NCBI RefSeq assembly: GCF_009363275.1
Contig: NZ_CP045324.1
Location: 930,001-994,000 of the forward strand
Direction of reading: 5' to 3'
Source of the DNA: Marinobacter sp. THAF197a
GTDB taxonomy: Bacteria > Pseudomonadota > Gammaproteobacteria > Pseudomonadales > Oleiphilaceae
Length of the DNA: 64,000 nt
Every line of letters starts with the position of its first letter. The stretch's first letter is position 1. A model generated the notes under the pieces. That model had not been told where the DNA came from and searched no databases. It saw nothing but the letters and a program-made list of their open reading frames with translations. Positions 1 to 8,172 of the stretch are shown here, piece after piece. The position numbers were made by a program, and so were the translations under genes.

Positions 1-380
1 GGCGCGACCTGAACTACTCATCCTATTCCTACGAACGTTTCTTCGATGACATCGAACAGGCGCCGGATCAGGCTACCAAGGAGGCCCTGCTTCACCAGAA
101 ATGGGCGCAGGATACCGAACGCCTGAAAAATACCCTGGCCGGGCTTGATAACTTCGGTTACTACCTGCCCATGTTCCGGGATGTGAATGAAAGCCACTGC
201 ACCTCAATCATCGAGTTCGCCAATTCGGATATTCAGGAACTGGGCCTGGAACTGGACCACTTCGTGAACAACGTGATGAACGGCAGCGGTGCGGTTATGC
301 AGGCTTCAGAGACTGACACGGTGGCGGATTACAACAAACCGTTCAATCTGCTCTACTGGTCGCTGGACCAGTTGCTCTGA
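1..380 (+). CDS. C-terminal part of an unrecognised protein (truncated by window start)
   Basis: An open frame runs in from the left edge (first full codon at base 3) and stops at 380, giving about 125 residues without a start codon, so the 5' end lies outside the window. The visible part is acidic, rich in Tyr, Phe and Asn (for example SSYSYERFFDD near the edge and NKPFNLLYWSLDQLL at the end) and lacks any membrane segment. I do not recognise the family. Its last 28 bases overlap the 3' end of the convergent gene on the other strand, so the two transcripts would be complementary at their ends. Confidence 0.6.
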   Translation, partial: RDLNYSSYSYERFFDDIEQAPDQATKEALLHQKWAQDTERLKNTLAGLDNFGYYLPMFRDVNESHCTSIIEFANSDIQELGLELDHFVNNVMNGSGAVMQASETDTVADYNKPFNLLYWSLDQLL

Positions 381-1030
381 GGGTCTGGTTCGGGCTGGCC
401 CATGGTCTCGATCCGCGCCTCTAGCAGGCGTTGACGCAGATACTGGTCGCGGGTCAGCCCTCCGGGTATCCGGTCAAGAGCCATTACCTCTTCAACAATC
501 TCTTTCTCCCGGACCTTGTAGCGATCAAACTCGGGTTTGGGGGCAGATCGCCAGGCCTCAAGGCGTTCCTCAGACCGGGCCTGATAGCGTTCGATCAGTT
601 CTGTGGCCGCCGCCTTGGCGGCCGCTTCGTCCTGCTCCAGCAGCTGTAGCAGAGCGAGCCTGACCATGAGCGCTTCTGGCGCGCTGACCTGGGTTTCCTG
701 CTCGTAGCGGGCAAGCTGCTGTTCCAGTTGGTCGGCCCGGTTCTGTCGTTGCTGGGCGTCCAGTTCGGCGGCTTCCTGGAAAAAGCGTTGCAGTTCTTCT
801 TCGAAATCGAGTCGTTGGGCGAACTGAATGATTCTGGGGTCTTCCAGCAATGCCCGTTGCTCGGGGGCCAGATCGACCGGCACTGGCGTGTCTGCAGGGG
901 CTTGTGAAAGGGGGTCGTCGGGGGCCTGGTCGTTGACCTGCCCTGGAGGTGGGTCAGCCGGTTCAGGCCAGAGTAACACCAGTGCTGCTGCGGTGGCCAC
1001 GGCAATGATGAAGGGTTTTCCGTGCTTCAT
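353..1030 (-). CDS. membrane-anchored, helix-rich protein; possibly lipase-chaperone/phospholipase-accessory-like
   Basis: About 225 residues. The N-terminus has a short basic stretch (MKHGK) and one hydrophobic segment (about residues 6-20), then a Pro/Asp/Ala-rich linker (about 22-55), then a long charged helical region rich in Gln, Glu and Ala to the end. This layout (inner-membrane anchor, flexible linker, extended helices facing the periplasm) is that of lipase foldases (Lif/LifO) and related phospholipase accessory proteins, but it is shorter than a typical foldase (about 340 residues) and I see no diagnostic motif, so the assignment is a guess. The ATG at 1030 has GGAG six bases upstream; an in-frame TTG at 1045 would add five residues. 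No lipase gene is next to it here. Confidence 0.55.
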   Translation of the reverse strand: MKHGKPFIIAVATAAALVLLWPEPADPPPGQVNDQAPDDPLSQAPADTPVPVDLAPEQRALLEDPRIIQFAQRLDFEEELQRFFQEAAELDAQQRQNRADQLEQQLARYEQETQVSAPEALMVRLALLQLLEQDEAAAKAAATELIERYQARSEERLEAWRSAPKPEFDRYKVREKEIVEEVMALDRIPGGLTRDQYLRQRLLEARIETMGQPEPDPQSNWSSDQ

Positions 1031-1085
1031 GACGGGCTCCGGCAATAAGGCTTCGGAACCAGTTTAGACCAGTTTCTCAGGGACA

Positions 1086-1649
1086 CTAAAGCGTGGCGAA
1101 GGTCGCTCCGAACATCCGTACTGACACCCAGCCCATGCCTGCGCCGATGACAGCCCCCGCGGCAACATCGCTCGGGTAGTGCAAGCCCAGGACCACCCGG
1201 GAGGCGGCTACCGACAGGGTGAAGGGCAGAACATACCAGGCAGCCACTGGCATGGTGACGAACAGCATGGCCTGGAAACAGGCTGCGTGCAGGGTGTGCC
1301 CGGAAGGGAAGCTGTAGCGATCCAGCGGTGGTGTGCCGCAATTGATGGCCGGAAACGAGATAAACGGGCGCTCCCGGATAAGTTTGTGTTTCAGGCCTTT
1401 GTAGGTGAGGGTGCAGGTGAGTCCGGTAAAGGCCATCAGCACCGCCAGCCCCAACCCCTGTTCCGGAGCCAGCAGGGGCAGGGCGAGGATCAGTGCATAC
1501 CAGAACCAGCCGTCGCCAAGGCGGCTGACGACCCGGAAATAGCTCAGTACAGGCCGGAACCGGACTGCACGGTTGATGGCCTGGCACAGCGCATATTCAC
1601 GCTGGTCTGCCAGGTCAAAGAAGCGAGATGCCTTGTTTGTTGATGCCAT
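1086..1649 (-). CDS. PAP2-family membrane phosphatase
   Basis: About 187 residues with all three signature motifs of type 2 phosphatidic acid phosphatases: K-x6-RP (K87...R94-P95), PSGH (115-118) and S-R-x5-H-x3-D (R151, H157, D161). Several hydrophobic segments place it in the inner membrane with the active site probably at the periplasmic face. Family members dephosphorylate phosphatidate, undecaprenyl pyrophosphate or similar lipids; the substrate cannot be read from the sequence. The start used is the ATG at 1649, which overlaps the end of the upstream glycosyltransferase by about 35 bases; a TTG at 1700 is an alternative and neither has a strong ribosome binding site. The overlap suggests co-transcription with the glycosyltransferase, so the phosphatase may act on the same lipid. 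Confidence 0.88.
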   Translation of the reverse strand: MASTNKASRFFDLADQREYALCQAINRAVRFRPVLSYFRVVSRLGDGWFWYALILALPLLAPEQGLGLAVLMAFTGLTCTLTYKGLKHKLIRERPFISFPAINCGTPPLDRYSFPSGHTLHAACFQAMLFVTMPVAAWYVLPFTLSVAASRVVLGLHYPSDVAAGAVIGAGMGWVSVRMFGATFATL

Positions 1650-2862
1650 GGTATCGGGCCTGTGCCGGTTGGTTGAGTACCAGGTGTTCAAATTGTTCAA
1701 TCTGGCTGTTCCAGCTCAGATCCAGCGCATCCAGGCGGGCCTGGGCGCGAACCCGGCTCAAAAGGGTGGGCTGGTCAGCCAGTCGCAATGCGTGGTTGAT
1801 AAAGGCTTCGTCCTCCGACAGCTCTGCTTTCAGACCATTTTCTTCGTGGCGAAGGTGTTCAGCGGCCGCCGCGTCGTCAAAGGCGACCACTCCGAGCCCA
1901 CTGGCCATGGCTTCGAGAACCACGTTGCCAAAGGTGTCGGTTTTGCTTGGAAACAGGAACAGGTCGCCCGACGCATAATGCCTGGCCAGATCCTCTCCGC
2001 GTTGGGTGCCGCAGAAAATGTATTCCGGGTGGCGTTCCGCCAGTTGTTTGCGCATTGGGCCGTCTCCCACAAGAATGAAGCGGGCATTGGGATGGAGGCC
2101 CCGGATCCGTTCAAAACAGGCGACCGCCATGCGCAGGTTCTTCTCGGCGGCCAGTCGGCCCACGTAAAGTACCGCCCGGTCACTGTTGGTCAGCCCCCAG
2201 CGGGCGCGCAGGTCATGGTCACGCTTATGGGGAGTGAAACGATGGCAGTCCACGCCGCGGCTCCACAGGCCGGTCGGGTGGATGCCCATGGCTTGCGTAA
2301 CCGCTTGCATTTTGCGGGTTGGCACCAGAGTGATGGCGGTCCGGTTGTGAAACCAGCGGCCATAGGCGCAGAGTAATCGTTCCAGGCCGCCGGCACCGTA
2401 GTAACGGGAGTAGCTATGGAAGTTGGTGTGAAAGCCGGACGACACCGGGATGCCAAGATTTCGGGCGGCGGATACCGCTGCTACACCCAGCGGTCCCTGG
2501 GTGGCAACGTAGATGGCGTCTGGTCGTTGACTTTTCCAGAGTTTTTTCAGGGTGGCCGGGCGCGACACGCCGAACTGCAGATCGCTGTATCCGGGCAGGG
2601 GCAGGCCGGTGACCACCAGTTCACGGGTAAAGAGGCCGTCACCGGTGCTTTCAAACAACCCTTTTTGCTCATGGGCCTGCTTTGGCCTCACCACCGTGAT
2701 CTTGTGGCCCCGTTGCATCAACCCCTGGCACAGGTGCTTCAAGGTGTTGGCCACGCCGTTGATTTCCGGCGGAAACGTCTCCGAAACAATGGTAATGTGT
2801 TGCGGGCGCCGGTCAGTCAGCTTGGGGTTGGTCACGGTGCGTCCTGAATATGTCGCTGTCAT
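1615..2862 (-). CDS. GT4-family glycosyltransferase (mannosyltransferase-like)
   Basis: About 415 residues with the two Rossmann halves of a GT-B enzyme. Near the N-terminus is a block ETFPPEINGVANTL typical of GDP-mannose-dependent alpha-mannosyltransferase-like proteins, followed by GFHTNFHSY; the C-terminal half has LYVGRLAAEKNL, ILVGDGPMR and the donor-binding E-x7-E block (SKTDTFGNVVLEAMASG). It likely transfers a sugar from a nucleotide donor to a lipid or polysaccharide acceptor on the cytoplasmic face of the membrane. The true start is unsure: ATGs at 2862, 2886 and 2895 are in frame and none has a good ribosome binding site; 2862 leaves a short lead before the conserved fold. It is divergent from tas and overlaps the PAP2 gene downstream. 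Confidence 0.85.
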   Translation of the reverse strand: MTATYSGRTVTNPKLTDRRPQHITIVSETFPPEINGVANTLKHLCQGLMQRGHKITVVRPKQAHEQKGLFESTGDGLFTRELVVTGLPLPGYSDLQFGVSRPATLKKLWKSQRPDAIYVATQGPLGVAAVSAARNLGIPVSSGFHTNFHSYSRYYGAGGLERLLCAYGRWFHNRTAITLVPTRKMQAVTQAMGIHPTGLWSRGVDCHRFTPHKRDHDLRARWGLTNSDRAVLYVGRLAAEKNLRMAVACFERIRGLHPNARFILVGDGPMRKQLAERHPEYIFCGTQRGEDLARHYASGDLFLFPSKTDTFGNVVLEAMASGLGVVAFDDAAAAEHLRHEENGLKAELSEDEAFINHALRLADQPTLLSRVRAQARLDALDLSWNSQIEQFEHLVLNQPAQARYHGINKQGISLL

Positions 2863-2948
2863 GCTTCTACTATGGAAATCCGGCATGACAGCCATGCGAC
2901 AACTTTGTGACATTCCCTTTACGTCTTCTATGTGCACGAGGAGATCTC

Positions 2949-3986
2949 ATGCAAACGCGAAAACTTGGACAAACCGACATTGATGTCAGTCTGATCTGCC
3001 TGGGAACCATGACCTGGGGTGAGCAGAACACCGAGCAGGAAGCGTTTGAACAACTGGATTACGCCACCGGGGCCGGTATCAACTTTATCGACGTAGCCGA
3101 GATGTATCCGGTGCCGCCACGGGCGGAGACCCAGGGCCTGACCGAGAACTACCTGGGCAACTGGCTTGCCCGCCGGGGGCGCCGGGATGACCTGGTGATT
3201 GCGACTAAGGTGGCTGGACCGGGCAATGGTTTGAGTTACCTGCGCGGCGGCCCCAGGCTCACCCGTGAGCATATTCGCGCAGCCTGTGAGAGTAGTCTGG
3301 CGCGCCTGCAAACCGATTACATCGATCTTTACCAGGTACACTGGCCAGACCGCAGTGCAAATTTCTTCGGCAAGCTGGGGTATCAGCGTAACCCGGACGA
3401 GACCTCGACCCCTATCGAGGAAACGCTGGGCGCCCTCGATGAGCTGGTCAAAGAGGGCAAGGTGCGCCACGTGGGATTGTCCAACGAAACGCCCTGGGGG
3501 ACCATGGAATACCTGCGCCTGGCCCGCGAGAAACAGTGGCCCAGGGTGGCTTCCATCCAGAACCCCTACAGCCTCCTGAATCGATCTTTCGAGCTGGGCC
3601 TGGCGGAGTTTGCCCACCGGGAAAGCACCGGGTTGTTGGCCTACTCACCCCTTGCGTTCGGCATGCTGACAGGCAAGTATCTGGGCGGAAAATGGCCGGA
3701 GAAGGCCCGCTTGACGCTTTACGAGCGCTTCAGCCGATACACCGGGGAGCGGGCTGCGGATGCAACCCGTGCCTACGTGGAGCTGGCCCATCATCATGGG
3801 CTGACCCCGGCGCAGTTAGCTCTGGCCTGGGTGAATAGCCGCGAGTTTGTGACCAGTAACATTATCGGTGCAACCACCATGGACCAGTTGAAGGAAAATG
3901 TCGGGTCTGCAGATATCCGGCTCAGCCCCGATCTGGTGGCGGCCGTGGAGGCTATTCACGACGAATTTACCTACCCTTGTCCCTGA
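2949..3986 (+). CDS. tas: NADP(H)-dependent aldo-keto reductase Tas
   Basis: 345 residues matching, as I recall it, the E. coli Tas protein throughout, including DVAEMYPVPPRAETQGLTE and IQNPYSLLNRSFE. The aldo-keto reductase tetrad is visible as D48, Y53, K87 and H131 in a TIM-barrel protein. It should reduce small aldehydes or ketones in the cytoplasm; in E. coli tas was found through complementation of tyrosine auxotrophy, so the physiological substrate is not firmly known. The ATG at 2949 has a strong GAGGAG (2938-2943) five bases upstream, and an in-frame upstream extension to 2907 is therefore rejected. Single-gene unit, divergent from the glycosyltransferase. Confidence 0.92.
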   Translation: MQTRKLGQTDIDVSLICLGTMTWGEQNTEQEAFEQLDYATGAGINFIDVAEMYPVPPRAETQGLTENYLGNWLARRGRRDDLVIATKVAGPGNGLSYLRGGPRLTREHIRAACESSLARLQTDYIDLYQVHWPDRSANFFGKLGYQRNPDETSTPIEETLGALDELVKEGKVRHVGLSNETPWGTMEYLRLAREKQWPRVASIQNPYSLLNRSFELGLAEFAHRESTGLLAYSPLAFGMLTGKYLGGKWPEKARLTLYERFSRYTGERAADATRAYVELAHHHGLTPAQLALAWVNSREFVTSNIIGATTMDQLKENVGSADIRLSPDLVAAVEAIHDEFTYPCP

Positions 3987-4054
3987 GGGAGGCAGCCTAC
4001 GGCGAGGTTGCCCTGTTTCCGGTTTCTCGGGGCGGGGCGGTTACAGATTGCAAT

Positions 4055-4070
4055 ACAAGTGATCATTTGT
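4055..4070. promoter_or_regulatory. operator-like palindrome upstream of small secreted protein
   Basis: ACAAGTGATCATTTGT is a 16-base inverted repeat with a single mismatch between its 8-base halves. Its last base begins a TTGACA hexamer (4070-4075). A second shorter palindrome, TTTGTGTACAAA, lies at 4111-4122. Both contain TTTGT/ACAAA half-sites, which suggests a shared dimeric regulator, but no clear -10 box lies 17 bases after TTGACA, so the promoter itself is unproven. Confidence 0.35.
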
Positions 4071-4209
4071 TGACAAAAAAGTGACTAGTTTGCGTCGGGC
4101 TACTGGCGCATTTGTGTACAAAGTCACACCATTTTCAGGGACAATCATTAGACTTTGGTACTGAAGCGTTAATGTTCCGAAATCATTTTTCCGGGTGCTT
4201 GTTGTCATC

Positions 4210-4545
4210 ATGATCATTCGTCTGTTTATCGCCCTGCTGGCCCTCAACTTCGTCGCGTTCGTAGTGCGCGCCGAAGCCGCTGAGCCGATTCTGGCCGATC
4301 GTATGATGGCAGAGCGTGATGACATGGTATCGGCCGAGGAAATCTACGAGCTTCAGGAATGGATGTCTGGAGATTACGAAGACGACCATTTGGATGCTTT
4401 TGCCGCTATCGGTTCGCGTTTGTTGAGTATCGGATTGAGCCGCCGTGCGCAGGAGAAAACCTACGCATCTGACCCCGCGCAGCCGGATCATGGCATCGGT
4501 CTGTTGAACGAGGGTGCGGCTCTTAACCTGCGCTGGCGCTTCTGA
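4210..4545 (+). CDS. small predicted secreted protein, unknown function
   Basis: About 111 residues from the ATG at 4210 (an in-frame GTG at 4195 would add five). The first 27 residues form a signal peptide: a hydrophobic core IIRLFIALLALNFVAFVV followed by RAEAAEP, with AEA as the likely cleavage site. The mature part of about 85 residues is acidic (SGDYEDDHLDAFA) and ends in the aromatic sequence LNLRWRF, which resembles the terminal strand pattern of outer-membrane-associated proteins but is too short to call a barrel. No cysteine is present. I do not recognise the family. The ribosome binding site is weak. It stands alone between tas and the acetyl-CoA hydrolase gene. Confidence 0.55.
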   Translation: MIIRLFIALLALNFVAFVVRAEAAEPILADRMMAERDDMVSAEEIYELQEWMSGDYEDDHLDAFAAIGSRLLSIGLSRRAQEKTYASDPAQPDHGIGLLNEGAALNLRWRF

Positions 4546-4690
4546 ACCACCTTCAAGGCCCCTGTTTTAACCGTATCTTCCCACGTTACTCCCACCAATC
4601 AGCCAATCTCATGACCTGACGCATTGTCAGCTTCATTCTGTCGTGTGATCATCGAACCCGTTGCGATTCTCAAACAGTGGAGAGCTGGTG

Positions 4691-6904
4691 ATGGCAGAAC
4701 AGAACGGAGTCTATTACGACGACGCGAACGCGTGCGTGGACCGGGTGATCGAACGGGTAGGAAAGCGCATTACGCTGGGGTTACCTCTCGGTCTTGGTAA
4801 GCCCGTTCGCTTTGCGAATGCCCTTTACCAGCGCGCCAAGAATGATCCGGAAATCCAGCTGCATATTGTCACTGCGTTGTCGTTACTGGCTCCCGAGGGT
4901 GCATCGTCGCTGGAGAAGCGCTTTCTGGGGCCTTTTACCAAACGCCTTTATGGCAACATTCCTGAGCTGGATTACGCGCGAGACGTCAATCGGAACCGGT
5001 TGCCAGACAACGTGACTGTCTCGGAATTCTTCTTCAAGGCCGGCAGTTATCTCAACAATCAAAGCCAGCAGCGCCACTACGTTTGCACCAACTATACCCA
5101 CGCCGTCCGGGACCTGATGGCGCAGGGCGTCAATGTGCTGGGCCAGTTGATGTCGCCTGGTGAAGATCATGGTCAGCCAGGACACCTCAGCTTCAGTTGT
5201 AATCCGGATTTGACCCTGGACATCCTGCCGCTGCTTCGGGAACGGGAAGCCGCTGGCACTCCGGTGGCCATGGTGGCAGAGCTCAATCACCACCTGCCGT
5301 GGTTCGGTCATCACGCCGAGGTTGAAGCCAGCCAGTTTGACGTGATCCTGTCTCACCGGGCCTCTGACTATCCGTTATTCTCCGCGCCCCAGATGGCGGT
5401 GAGCCCCGCGGACCACCTGATCGGGTTTTACGCTAGCAGCTTGCTGAAGGATGGCGGCACCCTGCAGGTGGGGATCGGGTCTCTTGGCGCCGCCCTGGTG
5501 CACAGCGCCATCATCAGACACAAGCATAATGACGCCTGGAAAGCCGTGTTCGATCACCTGCAGGTGCAGGATCAGTTTCCGGTGGTGCAGGAGTGTGGTG
5601 GTACAGAACCTTTTGAACAGGGACTGTATGGTTGCAGCGAAATGATGGTGGACGGTTTTGTCTACCTGCTTCAGGAAGGTATTCTCAAGCGCGAAGTCTA
5701 CAACCACCCGGAATTGCAGAACCTGATCAACCGGGGTGAACTGACCGAGACCCCAAGCCTGGAGGCCCTGGACGTTTTGCACAACGCAGGCCTGATCGCC
5801 TCACCATTGCGGGCGCGGGATGTGAACTGGCTGGTCCGCCACGGGGTGCTGCGCGACCATGTTGAGTTCAAGGGCGGAAGGATACGACTCAATGAGGAGG
5901 TATCGGTTGAGGCGGATCTCTCCAATGCCGACACCCGTAAAGCGCTCGAGGCATTGGCGCTGGGCGACAAGCTGGCTGGTGGGATTGCCATGCACGGTGG
6001 TTTCTACGTTGGCCCGGAGAAGTTCTATCAGGCCCTGAGAGAGCTTTCAGACGACCAGCGCGACAAAATCTGCATGACCAGTGTTAATTTTATCAACCAC
6101 CTTTATGACCATCGCTTCGGTGATCAGAAGCTCAAGGTGGCACAACGGGTCCATGGACGGTTTATCAATTCCGCCATGATGTACACTCTAAACGGTTCGG
6201 CGGTGTCGGACGGGCTGGCGGATGGCCGTGTGGTGAGTGGTGTTGGCGGCCAGTACAACTTTGTGGCCATGGCCCATGAGTTGCCGGGGGCTCGCTCCAT
6301 CCTGGCCCTGAGAGCCACACGGGTCTCCGCCGGTAAGACCGTCTCGAACATTGTATTCAACTACGCCCACTGCACCATCCCAAGACACCTGAGGGATATC
6401 GTGATTACCGAATACGGCATCGCGGACCTTCGTGGGCAGTCCGATGAACAAGTGTTCCTCAGGCTGATCCGGATTGCCGACTCCCGATTCCAGGAGTCAT
6501 TGCTGGCGCAGGCCAAGAAAGCGGGCAAGGTAAAAGCGGACTTCAAACTCCCGGCACACTGGCGCCAGAATACCCCTGAGAAAGTCGCCCGGGCCCTGAA
6601 GGCCGGGGGGGAAGGCGACTGGTTCCCGGCCTTCCCGTTTGGCAAGGATTTCACCGACGAAGAGTTGAAATTAGGGAAAGCCCTTAAGGGGCTGAAAGCC
6701 GCAACCTCTACTCCCCGTGGTAAACTGGCGACCATCTGGCAGGCCCTGAAGGCGGACGACGAAGAGGGGCGCTATGACGCCCTGCTTGATCGAATGGGTT
6801 TGAAAAAGCCGTCAGGATTCCGGGAAAAACTGGACCGGAAGCTGGTAATCCATGGCCTGCAAAAACTCGAACCCCGTAAAGAAACAGGAAACAAAACAAG
6901 CTGA
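4691..6904 (+). CDS. acetyl-CoA hydrolase/CoA-transferase family protein, long form
   Basis: 737 residues, clearly longer than the about 500 residues of standard acetyl-CoA hydrolases or succinyl-CoA:acetate transferases. CoA-transferase features are seen in order: GGTLQVGIGSLG, GLYGCSEMMVDGF with the Glu expected in the active region, VVSGVGGQYNFV and TEYGIADLRG of the C-terminal domain. The extra length is an insertion in the first 200 residues and an Lys-rich tail of about 120 residues after the last conserved block. It probably moves or hydrolyses CoA from an acyl-CoA in the cytoplasm; donor and acceptor are unknown. The ATG at 4691 follows GGAG by eight bases. Its TGA overlaps the ATG of the FKBP gene (TGATG), which implies translational coupling. 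Confidence 0.82.
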   Translation: MAEQNGVYYDDANACVDRVIERVGKRITLGLPLGLGKPVRFANALYQRAKNDPEIQLHIVTALSLLAPEGASSLEKRFLGPFTKRLYGNIPELDYARDVNRNRLPDNVTVSEFFFKAGSYLNNQSQQRHYVCTNYTHAVRDLMAQGVNVLGQLMSPGEDHGQPGHLSFSCNPDLTLDILPLLREREAAGTPVAMVAELNHHLPWFGHHAEVEASQFDVILSHRASDYPLFSAPQMAVSPADHLIGFYASSLLKDGGTLQVGIGSLGAALVHSAIIRHKHNDAWKAVFDHLQVQDQFPVVQECGGTEPFEQGLYGCSEMMVDGFVYLLQEGILKREVYNHPELQNLINRGELTETPSLEALDVLHNAGLIASPLRARDVNWLVRHGVLRDHVEFKGGRIRLNEEVSVEADLSNADTRKALEALALGDKLAGGIAMHGGFYVGPEKFYQALRELSDDQRDKICMTSVNFINHLYDHRFGDQKLKVAQRVHGRFINSAMMYTLNGSAVSDGLADGRVVSGVGGQYNFVAMAHELPGARSILALRATRVSAGKTVSNIVFNYAHCTIPRHLRDIVITEYGIADLRGQSDEQVFLRLIRIADSRFQESLLAQAKKAGKVKADFKLPAHWRQNTPEKVARALKAGGEGDWFPAFPFGKDFTDEELKLGKALKGLKAATSTPRGKLATIWQALKADDEEGRYDALLDRMGLKKPSGFREKLDRKLVIHGLQKLEPRKETGNKTS

Positions 6905-7380
6905 TGCAAGCCGATAAGCCGCAACTCAAGCCCGAAGTATTCACTGTCCATTACGTGCTCAAGAACCGTATAGGTGAGCTGGTGGATACCTCGGAAGGCA
7001 GTGAGCCACTGCATTTCCTGTACGGCACCCCGGAAATCATAGCGGGCATCCAGGAAGCGGTGAAAGACCGCCGGGTGGGCGACTGTCTCGAAGTCACCAT
7101 CCCGCCGGAAATGGCCTACGGAGACTATCGCGAAGACCTGGTCCGCAAGGTGCCCCGCTCGCTGTTTGAAGGTGTGGAGAACCTGCAGGTTGGTATGAAG
7201 TTCCAGACCAATTCCGGCGATCAGGCCCAGGTGGTGCAGGTGGTGTCCATCGATGGCAACCTGGTGAAGGTAGATGCCAACCATCCGCTGGCTGGCTTTA
7301 CCCTGTATTTTGACCTGGAGATCGTCGGTCGCAGAGAGGCTACGGAAGACGAGGTAGCCCAGGGGCGCCCGCTGTTCTGA
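6904..7380 (+). CDS. SlyD-like FKBP-type peptidyl-prolyl cis-trans isomerase
   Basis: 158 residues. The N-terminal FKBP half has VFTVHYVLKNRIGELVDTS and the SlyD-type pattern PLHFLYGTPEIIAGIQEAVKDRRVGD, then an inserted-flap region (about 70-125) and a return to the FKBP strand at TLYFDLEIVGRREAT. The His/Cys-rich metal-binding tail of E. coli SlyD is absent; the protein stops shortly after the fold. It likely catalyses proline isomerisation and holds folding intermediates in the cytoplasm. It is translationally coupled to the preceding CoA-transferase gene, so it may serve as its dedicated chaperone, though this is inference. Its 3' end overlaps the convergent acyltransferase gene by 41 bases. 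Confidence 0.88.
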   Translation: MQADKPQLKPEVFTVHYVLKNRIGELVDTSEGSEPLHFLYGTPEIIAGIQEAVKDRRVGDCLEVTIPPEMAYGDYREDLVRKVPRSLFEGVENLQVGMKFQTNSGDQAQVVQVVSIDGNLVKVDANHPLAGFTLYFDLEIVGRREATEDEVAQGRPLF

Positions 7381-8155
7381 GGCCGGTGGGCGTGGCTTCG
7401 AATTCGCCTGCGTGAATATGCTTCAAACCGGCACTGATCTGCTGATGGATTAGAGCGGTCAGGGCGTTACTCGATTCCGGGCAGGCCGGGTCTATGGTCG
7501 GGTGAATCACCACATCCACCTGGGTCGGCGGTTGCCTGAGCAGCCGGATCAGGTGGGCGTGGAAGCTGTCGTCACCGATGAACGGGGCGATCGGATCCGG
7601 ACGATGTGCTCTGCGGTAACCGATGGTTATTGGCTGGATCGGTGTGTTGGCGTCGCGGGCGGAGGTCAGCAAAAAACCGTGGATCGGTAGCACAGCCAAT
7701 CCCGAGCTGGTGGTGCCTTCCGGAAACACCAGGACAGACTCGCCGGCATTCAGGCATCGGCTTATCTCCGTTTTTATTCGCCTGGCCTGGCCGCTTCCAC
7801 GTTGGATGAACAAGGTGCCGGCTTGCCTTGCGAGCCAGCCGATAATTGGCCAGTTGCCCACCTCAGCCTTGGACAGGAATCTCAACGGCGTTATGCACCC
7901 CAATATGGGAATGTCAGACCAGCTGATGTGGTTGGCAACGTAGAGTGCATGGGCTTCCGCGGGCTGGCCGTGCACCCGGATACGGAACCCGAGGCACTGG
8001 CAGGCCCGACGGAAGCAGAAAGCGGCCCAGGGTGAGCGGTCGACAGGTTGTCGCCGGAACAGGTCGACCAGTTTCAGGGTGATGGCCAGGGCGCAGGTGC
8101 CCGCAAGAAACACCAGGAACCCGGTAAGCCGGATTAGTAATCGTATCCACCCCAT
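7340..8155 (-). CDS. olsA: lyso-lipid acyltransferase, OlsA/PlsC type
   Basis: 271 residues with an N-terminal membrane segment (about 5-30) and the acyltransferase motifs NHISWSD (H76 and D81 catalytic) and FPEGTTSSG (144-152). PlsC-family enzymes acylate lysophosphatidate; OlsA members acylate the hydroxyl of lyso-ornithine lipid. The gene directly follows an OlsB-like N-acyltransferase with only 17 bases between them, which favours the ornithine-lipid role over a general PlsC role. The ATG at 8155 was used. The last 41 bases overlap the FKBP gene on the other strand. A general lysophosphatidate acyltransferase remains possible. Confidence 0.8.
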   Translation of the reverse strand: MGWIRLLIRLTGFLVFLAGTCALAITLKLVDLFRRQPVDRSPWAAFCFRRACQCLGFRIRVHGQPAEAHALYVANHISWSDIPILGCITPLRFLSKAEVGNWPIIGWLARQAGTLFIQRGSGQARRIKTEISRCLNAGESVLVFPEGTTSSGLAVLPIHGFLLTSARDANTPIQPITIGYRRAHRPDPIAPFIGDDSFHAHLIRLLRQPPTQVDVVIHPTIDPACPESSNALTALIHQQISAGLKHIHAGEFEATPTGLRTAGAPGLPRLP

Positions 8156-8172
8156 CTGCTGCTCCTTTGCCT

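Noticed and set aside
4041..4491. Minus-strand frames opposite the small secreted protein
   Set aside because: They are Arg/Ser/Thr-rich, lack a fold signature, and the plus-strand frame has a convincing signal peptide.
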